A stretch of DNA of 64,000 nt from an uncultured Bacteroidales bacterium (GTDB lineage: Bacteria; Bacteroidota; Bacteroidia; Bacteroidales; UBA932), in contig CAKVAS010000007.1 in NCBI GenBank assembly GCA_934725015.1, positions 1 through 64,000 of the forward strand, given 5' to 3'. The position numbers and the translations under genes were made by a program. Numbering within the stretch: the stretch's first letter is position 1; each line of letters starts with the position of its first letter. The notes under the pieces are model-generated. The model did not search any database and was not told the DNA's origin. It saw nothing but the letters and a program-made list of their open reading frames with translations. Positions 16,762-24,117 of this stretch are shown piece by piece.

Positions 16762-16896
16762 CAAGCATTTTCAATTTTTACTTATCCGCAAGTCCGATTT
16801 TTATGGGGTTACGGACGAGCGATAGCCGAATGTAAAGACAAAGAATCTGAGTTTTGGCATCGGCAGGATGTGCCCCGGTCTTCATCCGGTACGCTC

Positions 16897-16922
16897 ATTT
16901 TTAACAATTTCTTCACATCCCT
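16897..16922 (+). repeat. 26-base interspersed repeat, copy 1
   Basis: This 26-base sequence (ATTTTTAACAATTT then CTTCACATCCCT) is identical to 22352-22377, 5.5 kb away in the same orientation. It sits in the 385-base intergenic stretch 16762-17146, in which I see no gene and no other clear element. Confidence 0.7.
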
Positions 16923-17146
16923 ATTTTTCAGCGGATACGGATTCGCCACTGAAGGATAACGCACGGCAATTCAGCCACATATCATCCAAATCATCGGAAT
17001 ATCCCTCAGAAAGTTTGCGCAAACTTTTCGGATTTTTTCGGTTTCCAATCGGGCGCTCACGGTGCCCCGAGGGCGATTCCGTCGATTAGCCGCTGAATAT
17101 TTCATTCAACGGATAGTTCTTCGTTCATTTGCAGAAAATAAGGCTT

Positions 17147-18094
17147 ATGGAAATGAATGACATTGTGACAGATGGGAATATGAAGATTCCGAAGTTCGCA
17201 AGCCTCCTCTCCGACTCGGGCTTCAAGGCGGTGCTGGCGGAGCCGAGGAACAGGGAGATTCTGCGGCAGCTCCTCAACCTCATTCTGCCGGAGGACAGGC
17301 GGGTCGCGGAGATAGAGGAGTACGAGGACAGGGAATTGGACGGGTTCACCGCGTTCTCAAAGAGCGCGAGGGTCGATGTCCGCTGCCGGGACGTCCACGG
17401 AAGGACGTTCATCGTGGAGATGCAGCGCAAGATGCACGACCGCTTCATACAGCGGTGCATCTGGTACGGCGCGAAGGCCTACGGGAAGAACCTCACCCCG
17501 GGAGCCGAATACGACGACCTGAAGCCGGTCTATGTCATCGCGTTCCTTGAGGAGGCTCTCATGCACGAGGACGAGGGGCTCTGGGACGGGGACAACTTCG
17601 TCGCCTGCTATCAGATGACGGAAAAAAGGACAGGCGAGTTTGCTCCCGACGCTATTTTTTGTATATTTGTCGAGCTGGGAAGATTCCGGAAGGATGCCGC
17701 GCTGCTCGGGAGCACGCTGGAGAAGACCTGCTATGTGTTCAAGAACTCGGGAAAATGGGACACGGAAACCGTTCCGAGAATGATTCTTGAGGACGGGTTC
17801 ACGCGGCGGCTCGCGCAGGCCTGCGAGGTCGCGAACTTCCCGCCGGATGTAAAACTTAGTTTTGTCAAGGATATGTTTACGGAAATGGACTACAAGGCCG
17901 AGACCAGGGCATACTACAAGGACGGATTCGCCGATGGAATGTCCAGAGGGGAATCCAAGGGTAGAGCCGAAGGGATGAGGGAAAAGGCGCTGGACACCGC
18001 GCAGAGACTCCTTGCTGCGGGAATACAGCCCGAAACAATCGCGTCATGCACCGGATTGAGTGCAGGTGAGGTTAATTCACTCTCACAAATTTAG
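17147..18094 (+). CDS. Rpn family recombination-promoting nuclease (PD-(D/E)XK)
   Basis: The product has 315 residues. Rpn-type proteins are DNases of the PD-(D/E)XK fold, found in many copies in Bacteroidota and often annotated as transposases; E. coli RpnA increases recA-independent recombination. Visible features are FASLLSDSGFKAVLAEPRNREIL at the start, the catalytic core VDVRCRDVHGRTFIVEMQRK (D…E-x-Q motif near residues 75-93), and the YGAKAY segment. The tail has the GFADGMSRGESKGRAEGMREKA Gly/Lys repeat and a small C-terminal domain (LLAAGIQPETIASCTGLS) that resembles a DNA-binding helix bundle. A TTG at 17129 would add six residues; ATG 17147 is preferred. It stands alone. Confidence 0.9.
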   Translation: MEMNDIVTDGNMKIPKFASLLSDSGFKAVLAEPRNREILRQLLNLILPEDRRVAEIEEYEDRELDGFTAFSKSARVDVRCRDVHGRTFIVEMQRKMHDRFIQRCIWYGAKAYGKNLTPGAEYDDLKPVYVIAFLEEALMHEDEGLWDGDNFVACYQMTEKRTGEFAPDAIFCIFVELGRFRKDAALLGSTLEKTCYVFKNSGKWDTETVPRMILEDGFTRRLAQACEVANFPPDVKLSFVKDMFTEMDYKAETRAYYKDGFADGMSRGESKGRAEGMREKALDTAQRLLAAGIQPETIASCTGLSAGEVNSLSQI

Positions 18095-18160
18095 ACGTGT
18101 CAGGAGGGTATCCATATTGACTCACGCATGAGGCAGGCAGTCCTTGCTCTTGAAAATCCG

Positions 18161-18260
18161 CTGTCATTTTGAGCGGAGCGGATTCCCAAACTGTCATTTC
18201 GAGCGGAGCGGATTCCCAGACTGTCATTTCGACCGGAGCGAAGCGGAGTGGAGAAATCTG
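18161..18260. repeat. Tandem 30-base intergenic repeat
   Basis: Three units begin CTGTCATTT at 18161, 18191 and 18221, an exact 30-base period. Each continues with GAGCGGAGCG or a close variant. The last merges into GCGGAGTGGAGAAATCTG. The unit belongs to the same TGTCATTTCGA…GAGAAATCTC sequence type as the repeats near 57.8 and 58.1 kb. Confidence 0.8.
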
Positions 18261-18285
18261 TTCAAGACGTTGCCCTGCACATAAA

Positions 18286-18321
18286 AAAGAGCTCGACAGA
18301 GGTGACTCCGCCGAGCTCTTT
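18286..18321 (-). terminator. Strong intrinsic terminator
   Basis: AAAGAGCTCG (18286-18295) pairs perfectly with CGAGCTCTTT (18312-18321). Read on the minus strand the stem is followed by a run of T, making a standard terminator for the fimbrillin-like gene that ends at 18398. It may also stop plus-strand transcripts from the Rpn gene. Confidence 0.8.
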
Positions 18322-18397
18322 ACATTAAAAACAATTGTTGCTTATCATTTGTGGTATTAACCAATAACCACAATCATCATAATCCGAAGCAGAACAG

Positions 18398-21376
18398 CTA
18401 ATTAACGCCCCAGAATTCTACTTTGGATAGTTCCACATATTGGTTTTTCGTACCGGAAGTAGTGACATTGAAAACTATTTTATAATAAGCATTTGCAGGG
18501 AAATCAGCCACAATCTCTTGGGTAGAGGATGCCTTAAATGCAGTCACAATTTCTTTACTATCAGTAAAATCCGCATTAGTCGAATAAATCAACTTGCAAG
18601 AGTTGACTGTAAGAGTAGTTGCACCAAAGGACACTTTAATTGATGTCAGAGCTTTGGGATAAGGTGTCTTTGAATAAACAGCTCTATCTACTTTGCTAAG
18701 TTGCTTTCCACCAAGTCTCCAAGGTGTCATTGTCGAATTACCCGTAATATTCCAAGTAATCCCAGCAATAGTCACATCACAATTACCTGCATAAGAATTA
18801 TTGTCTCCTTTACTTGGAGTCAATGTATATAGCAATTCGCTCGACACAGTCCCTGCCGGATTCACAGTAATTTCGTAAGTTATTGTCTCTGAACCTACTG
18901 TCACGGTGACGGTCTGCTTGCCTTCGGTGGACATATCATAGCCGCTGAAGGTTGCGGAAGCCGTCACGTCAATGTCGTCCTTGCCGCGCCAAACCTGGAG
19001 AACCTTGCCGCCGAACTCAAAGGCATCACCTACGGTGAAAGAGGATTTCTGTCCGGAGACTGAAAGGCCTCGGTATATTTCAGTTTCACCATTTACCGAG
19101 ATGAGATAATTGTTCTTGTCCATCTCGTAAGTTGATTTGTATTTCGTCAAAGTTCCGAAGACGACAACCTCATCTCCAGCCTTCAAATCATCTGCTCCGA
19201 CAAAACCGACATTCCCGAGATCCTTACCACTATAGATGTTCAATGTAGCATCGCCGGACACTATATCGTAAGTGAGACTACTGTATGTAGAATTGAACAT
19301 CGGCGTGTCTTTAATGATACCTTTGACATATTTATCAGTCAGCCCGGAACCTCCATCTATGACCATGATTGCCTCGGCAGCCGTATATGGGTGCTCCAGA
19401 GAGCCGTCGTTGGAAGCCGTGCCGGCAGCCTTCGTAGTAAGCGTTATGGAAGCGACTGCAGATGCCGCATAAGGCTTTTCGCCTTCCACGGCAACGGCAT
19501 TGACCTTTACGACATACTCCGTCTCCGCCGTAAGTTCCGTAAATTCCACTGAGTTTTCAGTGACAGTTTTCGTCGCAACCAGAGCCTCGCCCTGATAAAT
19601 CTCGCACTTGTAACCGCTTGCAGCCTTGGCGTCAGCCGTCCAAGTCACATTGACAGAAGACTCGTCAATAAGACCAGCCTTAAGTTCAGGAGCTGCAAGA
19701 GTCGGTGTGCCGAACTTGGCTGCGGTCAGAGTTGCCGCTGCGGAGTTCTTGTAGTTTTCGGTGTCGGACGGGACAGCGACAACCGCGACGTCGTAGTACT
19801 CGTCCTCAACGGCGGACGCATCGTAGGAATTGGTCTCGGCGGTGAATGTCTGCGTGCCGATGGTCACGCTGTATGAGGCCGCACCGCTCACGGCATCCCA
19901 TGAGACAGTCTTCGTCTCGGAAACGCTCAGGTTAGCCGGGGTGTCAAGAGCGGTCTTGGCATTTCCTTTCACATAGAAGCACAGAGTCTGGCCTGTAATG
20001 TTCGTTGTTTCACTTGTATAACATCTCCACTCCTGTGCATTATAGATTCCGACATACCTGCTGGTATTAGTGTTCTTCAAATAATTGCCGTCTATTGTAA
20101 AGTTTTTGTTGTCATTAGTCCCAACTCTCACGCCATCATTTGAATTCGTAGTATATAGCCACTTGCTGGTCTGACCTTTGGGATATATTGTAAGAGTTCC
20201 TTTCGTATTTGAGACATTCCAAATCAGTTCATCTGCCGGCGCATCAACCAACTCATTGGATGAGACCTTGACCAAAACTGCATTCGGGGCATCACTTGAA
20301 CCATTTGCCGAGCTCAATGCATATACAGAACCATCTTTTGCCATCATAGTGATGACGACTTCATCATCCGAAGCAATGTCCGCCAAATCTGTAGCAACCC
20401 AAGATGACTCCACAGGAGTAGCCTTCGGAGTCAGATGCGTTTCATCAAGAGTGAGGTTGATGACGGCAATCTGTCCTTCGGGGAAAACGATGTCCTTAGT
20501 AAGAGTTATGGCCTTGTTGAACTGATAGTTATCAGTCTCTCCTGAAAATGTCAGAGTCGTGCCCTCTGCGAGGGTCGTAGGATTTGCCACGAAATAAACG
20601 GCATTCAAAGGTTCGTCATTGACTATTGGCATCTCATCATCAGCAGAATACACCGCCTTGACAGACTTGTTCGCAATCGTCCAGCCTGTGACCTTGGCAT
20701 TCGTGACATCAACCTTCGCCCGTCCGGCGAGAGTAGCTTCCGAAGAAGTCATGGTAAAGTTCTGTATTTTCTCCTTGCTCAAAGAAGACGGTCCTTTTAC
20801 ATTGACCTTGACAACAGACATGATACGCTTGAAAAACACATCGTCCAAAGTGACGGCATCTCCACTTGACATATAGTCGGTCGGCTTTGACACAAGAATG
20901 TCACATTTCTCGTCAATCGTCTCGTTCGTAGGATTCTGTACATAGTTGTTATCGTCATCGCCCAAAGATACACCAGCAATCTCCGCCTCGCCGACAGAAG
21001 CAAATCCTTTGACAAACCTCTCCGCCGGCGAAATAGCCTTGAACACGCCGCTTTCCGTTGCAGCAACATTGCCATCAAAGTTTGCGGTAGTCCCATCTCC
21101 ATTCATATTGTAAAGGATGCCGTCGGCTGATTTTGTCCCGTCGGTAATATTCCCTGTAAAAACAGCAATACCGTCACCTTTTCTCCACATCGGAGTGTAG
21201 GTTCCGTCAAGATTGTTGTCAAGGTACGACTTGACCGGAGCATTTGCTGCCGTCGTGACTGTAAAATGAAGTTCTTTGCCTTTCTTTGAAGGCGCAATGT
21301 TCGTTTCCTTTGCACATGATGCAGCAAGGACAAGTGTGAGCGCAGTAAATGCTGCTATTTTCAATGTATTCTTCAT
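18398..21376 (-). CDS. Fimbrillin-like multidomain surface lipoprotein
   Basis: The product has 992 residues. Lipoprotein signal MKNTLKIAAFTALTLVLAASC (Cys21). Residues about 30-330 resemble fimbrillin (FimA/Mfa-like) domains of Bacteroidales: PVKSYLDNNLDGTYTPMWRKGDGIAVFTG, then FFKRIMSVVKVNVKG and AVYFVANPTTLAEGTTLTF. A middle stretch follows with two fibronectin-III-like modules (TPANLSVSETKTVSWDAV…, APELKAGLIDESSVNVTWTAD…), an OB-like module (NDGSLEHPYTAAEAIMVIDGG…KYVKGIIKDTP…GDEVVVFGTLTKYK), a bacterial Ig-like module (FTVGDAFEFGGKVLQVWR…) and a C-terminal beta domain (…IVFNVTTSGTKNQYVELSKVEFWG). It probably acts as an adhesin or surface-displayed binding protein. A 50-residue gene lies 11 bases upstream. 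Confidence 0.88.
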   Translation of the reverse strand: MKNTLKIAAFTALTLVLAASCAKETNIAPSKKGKELHFTVTTAANAPVKSYLDNNLDGTYTPMWRKGDGIAVFTGNITDGTKSADGILYNMNGDGTTANFDGNVAATESGVFKAISPAERFVKGFASVGEAEIAGVSLGDDDNNYVQNPTNETIDEKCDILVSKPTDYMSSGDAVTLDDVFFKRIMSVVKVNVKGPSSLSKEKIQNFTMTSSEATLAGRAKVDVTNAKVTGWTIANKSVKAVYSADDEMPIVNDEPLNAVYFVANPTTLAEGTTLTFSGETDNYQFNKAITLTKDIVFPEGQIAVINLTLDETHLTPKATPVESSWVATDLADIASDDEVVITMMAKDGSVYALSSANGSSDAPNAVLVKVSSNELVDAPADELIWNVSNTKGTLTIYPKGQTSKWLYTTNSNDGVRVGTNDNKNFTIDGNYLKNTNTSRYVGIYNAQEWRCYTSETTNITGQTLCFYVKGNAKTALDTPANLSVSETKTVSWDAVSGAASYSVTIGTQTFTAETNSYDASAVEDEYYDVAVVAVPSDTENYKNSAAATLTAAKFGTPTLAAPELKAGLIDESSVNVTWTADAKAASGYKCEIYQGEALVATKTVTENSVEFTELTAETEYVVKVNAVAVEGEKPYAASAVASITLTTKAAGTASNDGSLEHPYTAAEAIMVIDGGSGLTDKYVKGIIKDTPMFNSTYSSLTYDIVSGDATLNIYSGKDLGNVGFVGADDLKAGDEVVVFGTLTKYKSTYEMDKNNYLISVNGETEIYRGLSVSGQKSSFTVGDAFEFGGKVLQVWRGKDDIDVTASATFSGYDMSTEGKQTVTVTVGSETITYEITVNPAGTVSSELLYTLTPSKGDNNSYAGNCDVTIAGITWNITGNSTMTPWRLGGKQLSKVDRAVYSKTPYPKALTSIKVSFGATTLTVNSCKLIYSTNADFTDSKEIVTAFKASSTQEIVADFPANAYYKIVFNVTTSGTKNQYVELSKVEFWGVN

Positions 21377-21387
21377 GGCAGAATGGG

Positions 21388-21540
21388 TTAAAGGTCATAC
21401 GAATAGTTGGAATTTTCGGTGACAGTCTCACCTGCCTGATTGGCCGCGCCGAAACCGCTGCCGGCGAAGCCGCTTTCCGTCGAGACACCCGTAACCTCAA
21501 CGAGGGGCGTCTCATAAATGTTTGTTTTTGAGTAACTCAT
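21388..21540 (-). CDS. 50-residue peptide gene upstream of fimbrillin-like gene
   Basis: A short frame with ATG at 21540 and TAA at 21388-21390 encodes MSYSKTNIYETPLVEVTGVS… and ends …TENSNYSYDL. It ends 11 bases before the start of the fimbrillin-like gene and 21 bases after the 103-residue gene, so all three look co-transcribed. No signal peptide is present. The Gly/Ala/Asn-rich second half contains a GFAGSGFGAANQAGE stretch. Short proteins with a (Y/K)xxPxVEV opening and a Gly-rich tail commonly sit next to large surface proteins in Bacteroidales; their role is unknown. Confidence 0.7.
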   Translation of the reverse strand: MSYSKTNIYETPLVEVTGVSTESGFAGSGFGAANQAGETVTENSNYSYDL

Positions 21541-21561
21541 GTTTGTTTTGTTTATAAGTTA

Positions 21562-21873
21562 TTATTTGTTTCTCGATTCCAGTTCGCGAAGGAGTGCACA
21601 CGCAGGTGACTGAACTCGACCTGTAATATATTCCTTAAGAGCCGATGTCTTCAGGTCAGGATAACCCAATCCGTTATATGCGTCAAGAAGCTCATCAAAT
21701 TTTATCTCGAATGCATTTCCCGTACTCTCTCTATGTCCGGCGACTATACCGCGAGGGAGTGATTCATAGGAATAATGATACACAATGCCATCACGGACAC
21801 TTTTTGCCGTCTCAATGTCACGAATCATTTCTTCAAATTGAGATTTGCCCACTGGTTTCTCATACTTTTTCAT
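21562..21873 (-). CDS. Unrecognised 103-residue protein
   Basis: The product is soluble and charged, starting MKKYEKPVGKSQFEEMIRDIETAK and ending LLRELESRNK. It is helix-rich by composition, with no signal peptide, no membrane segment and no recognised motif. The opening MKKYEKP resembles that of short Bacteroidales proteins found near surface-protein genes. It is the first gene of the minus-strand group with the 50-residue peptide and the fimbrillin-like lipoprotein. Confidence 0.7.
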   Translation of the reverse strand: MKKYEKPVGKSQFEEMIRDIETAKSVRDGIVYHYSYESLPRGIVAGHRESTGNAFEIKFDELLDAYNGLGYPDLKTSALKEYITGRVQSPACALLRELESRNK

Positions 21874-21905
21874 TTTTACAACTCCATTTTTGCAACTTCA
21901 TTTCG

Positions 21906-22055
21906 TTTAAAATGAGCCCCTGTGCGGCCTTCCATTCACCCCTCCCGTCCCCTCAACAGGGGAAGTCGTGCTTCGTGCACACCATCGCACAAGGCTCACG
22001 CTTCGTTATTCTCCGCACGGCGCTCAAGCGCCTTTTAAAATGAGCCCCTGTGCGG
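21906..22055. repeat. 22-base direct repeat pair in a gene-free stretch
   Basis: The sequence TTTAAAATGAGCCCCTGTGC plus GG occurs at 21906-21927 and 22034-22055. They flank a C-rich stretch with CCCCTCAACAGGGG. The whole stretch 21874-22376 has no gene that I can support; it contains this pair, the long hairpin at 22141-22182, a run of C near 22233 and the 26-base repeat at 22352. Confidence 0.6.
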
Positions 22056-22140
22056 ACGACCACTGGCGTTTCTCAACGGCGGGGCTCAAACAACCTTTAT
22101 AATTTCAATGTACTACGCTCGTCCGTTTGCGTATATACGA

Positions 22141-22182
22141 CGGAAGGGTACTGAAGCCAATCATAGCTTCAGTACCCTTCCG
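22141..22182. terminator. 17-bp perfect hairpin, probable terminator
   Basis: CGGAAGGGTACTGAAGC (22141-22157) pairs perfectly with 22166-22182 around an 8-base loop. It lies downstream of the polysaccharide-utilisation operon (minus strand), where it probably ends transcription. There is no strong U-run. Confidence 0.65.
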
Positions 22183-22351
22183 GATACAATCCTGTTCAAT
22201 ATTTTACCTGACTCTACGGACGCATATTCCTGCCCCCCCCCCGAAGACGGTTGCAGCACAACGCTCCACGCTCATATTCATTCCGTTAAGTCTCATCTGT
22301 CGCTTTCACATTCAACGGGGCAAAGGTCGCAATTCTCACGCAAATAAGCAA

Positions 22352-22377
22352 ATTTTTAACAATTTCTTCACATCCCT
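22352..22377 (+). repeat. 26-base interspersed repeat, copy 2
   Basis: It is identical to 16897-16922. It abuts the TGA (22377-22379) that closes the reading frame continuing past the UAG of the beta-propeller gene. Confidence 0.7.
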
Positions 22378-22502
22378 CATCCCGACGGTCTGTTGAAGCG
22401 ACTGAGACGAGTGTTCACGACACGGAGATAGCTGCGCTTCATCTTGTCGTTGAGATAGGAATCGCCGATGAGCACGGATTCATCGCGGGAAGACAACTCT
22501 CT

Positions 22503-24071
22503 CTACAGTTCACCCGAGCTGTCCGGTTCGGATTCGGACCAGTCGAGGGGCTGGAACCAGGTGAACCAACGCCCCCATTCGCGGGGAGGGTCGCTGTGGG
22601 CATAGCTGAGAAACTGCTGAACTCCGACACGGACATGACCGCAGCCGTCGCCGCTCATTCCGGCGTTGATTACGCCCTTGCGGAGGTCGCCCTGAACGAG
22701 GTCGCCCTTTGTGAATGTGATGCCGTCAGCTGATTCCCAGACACGGATGCGGCTTCTGTCGGTGTTGCGGCGTTCAGCGTGGATGGCGACGAACTTCTGA
22801 CTTTTCTGAATGAACTTCACGTCTGTGTGGTCTGGATTGCTGATGTCGCTCTTGTCAAGGGCAACACCCCGGTATTCGAGATGAGCCGGCCAGTCGCCGT
22901 CCTTGGCGGAAGCTGTTGAAACCCTTGTCGTCGTGCCCTGACGGTTCTGTTCCACGAGGAAGTCATTATACGAATAGTAGAGATAAACTACATCGTCCTT
23001 CACCACGATGCACGGCTCTCCAGCTCCGAAAACAATCCCCTCATGCCCCTGAACAGGCTCATAGTCGATGACAGGCTGCGGGTCGTCGCCCCAGCCGTCA
23101 CCGCTCCATTTCTCCCACGGGCCGGTCGGGGTGAGGCCGCGGGCGATGTAGAGGTCATTGTCGTAGCCGTTGGGCTCCTCGGTGGAAGTGTAGGCAATGT
23201 AATAGTACCCGCCCCATTTTGCCACGCCCGGATCACAGACTGAGAATGCATCGCGCTTCCCGTCCGACGGAAGCAGCGCGTCCGCCTCCTCTGTCCATGT
23301 CTTTCCGCCGTCGGCGGAGTGACGCCATGTTATCTTGTCCCAGTAATATTTCCCTGAGCCGTCGGAGGTTATGCGGCATCGGAACTGTCCGTCAGTCACC
23401 TCGCCGCCTGCAAAGGAAACGGCGTCCGTATTCCCGGACGAGCCGCCGTCGGTGCATTTCCATATTCCTGATTTTTCCGTCCCGTCACTCATCACCCAGA
23501 GATAGGTTCCGGACGGGAAAGTCTCCGTGTAGTCTTCCTTTTCTGTCCTGTAGAGGCTCAGCCATGAGTTGTCGGCATAGTTCACGAAAGTTTTGGCGGC
23601 TATGGCGTTGCCGCTGACGGTCGTCGCATAGTCCGTGTCCCACGCATAAAGTTTCAACGTGAACCCCTCTGCCGTGCTGTTCCATGCCGGGCATTGGAGG
23701 GATATGAAGCCGAAATCCATGTCAGAGGTGAATTTCTGTGCAAAAGTGCCGGAAACACCGAGCTGGGCGGCCATCTGATTGTCGGACACGGGGATGGCGA
23801 CATTAGTTCCGTAGTAGTCGCCTGGCGTGGCGAGCCAAATGTCTATTGAACTGTCGTCGTTAATGATTATCGACGGGCCGTAGCGGTAGTTCGGCCCGGT
23901 GTAGATGTCCCAACCTTCCCGTGCGAGGGGATAGACATCGACGGGATTGGGGTATGGACTGTGACCGATTATCATGTCTACCGGTCTCTCAGCGGGCTCA
24001 CAGGCGGACACGAATGCGGCGACAACTGCTGAGACGACCATCGCCTTGAGATGTTTCATCATAAAACTCAT
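22503..24071 (-). CDS. Beta-propeller lipoprotein, GH43/GH117-like, with in-frame UAG
   Basis: The product has 522 residues. The lipoprotein signal ends AAFVSAC (Cys24; a second ATG at 24062 gives MMKHLKAM). The N-terminal 200 residues are beta-rich. From about 220 on it has five-bladed propeller features: TWRHSADGGKTWTEE, CDPGVAKWGGYYYIAYTS, DLYIARGLTPTGPWEKW, GEPCIVVKDDVVYLYYSYND and RIRVWESADGITFTKGD. The best match is a glycoside hydrolase family 43/117-like fold; catalytic acids cannot be assigned with certainty. It is the last gene of the locus. The stop is a TAG (22503-22505), and the same frame then runs 41 further codons (…ESVLIGDSYLNDKMKRSYLR…) to a TGA at 22377, so the gene may be a recent nonsense allele. 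Confidence 0.82.
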   Translation of the reverse strand: MSFMMKHLKAMVVSAVVAAFVSACEPAERPVDMIIGHSPYPNPVDVYPLAREGWDIYTGPNYRYGPSIIINDDSSIDIWLATPGDYYGTNVAIPVSDNQMAAQLGVSGTFAQKFTSDMDFGFISLQCPAWNSTAEGFTLKLYAWDTDYATTVSGNAIAAKTFVNYADNSWLSLYRTEKEDYTETFPSGTYLWVMSDGTEKSGIWKCTDGGSSGNTDAVSFAGGEVTDGQFRCRITSDGSGKYYWDKITWRHSADGGKTWTEEADALLPSDGKRDAFSVCDPGVAKWGGYYYIAYTSTEEPNGYDNDLYIARGLTPTGPWEKWSGDGWGDDPQPVIDYEPVQGHEGIVFGAGEPCIVVKDDVVYLYYSYNDFLVEQNRQGTTTRVSTASAKDGDWPAHLEYRGVALDKSDISNPDHTDVKFIQKSQKFVAIHAERRNTDRSRIRVWESADGITFTKGDLVQGDLRKGVINAGMSGDGCGHVRVGVQQFLSYAHSDPPREWGRWFTWFQPLDWSESEPDSSGEL

Positions 24072-24117
24072 ATTCAGAAAAAATCGAATGAACTATTTGT
24101 AATACCTTATTCTTTTC

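Noticed and set aside
18161..18260. CRISPR array
   Set aside because: The 30-base units are adjacent copies without unique spacers, and no cas gene is near; the same applies to the 55-base units at 58114.
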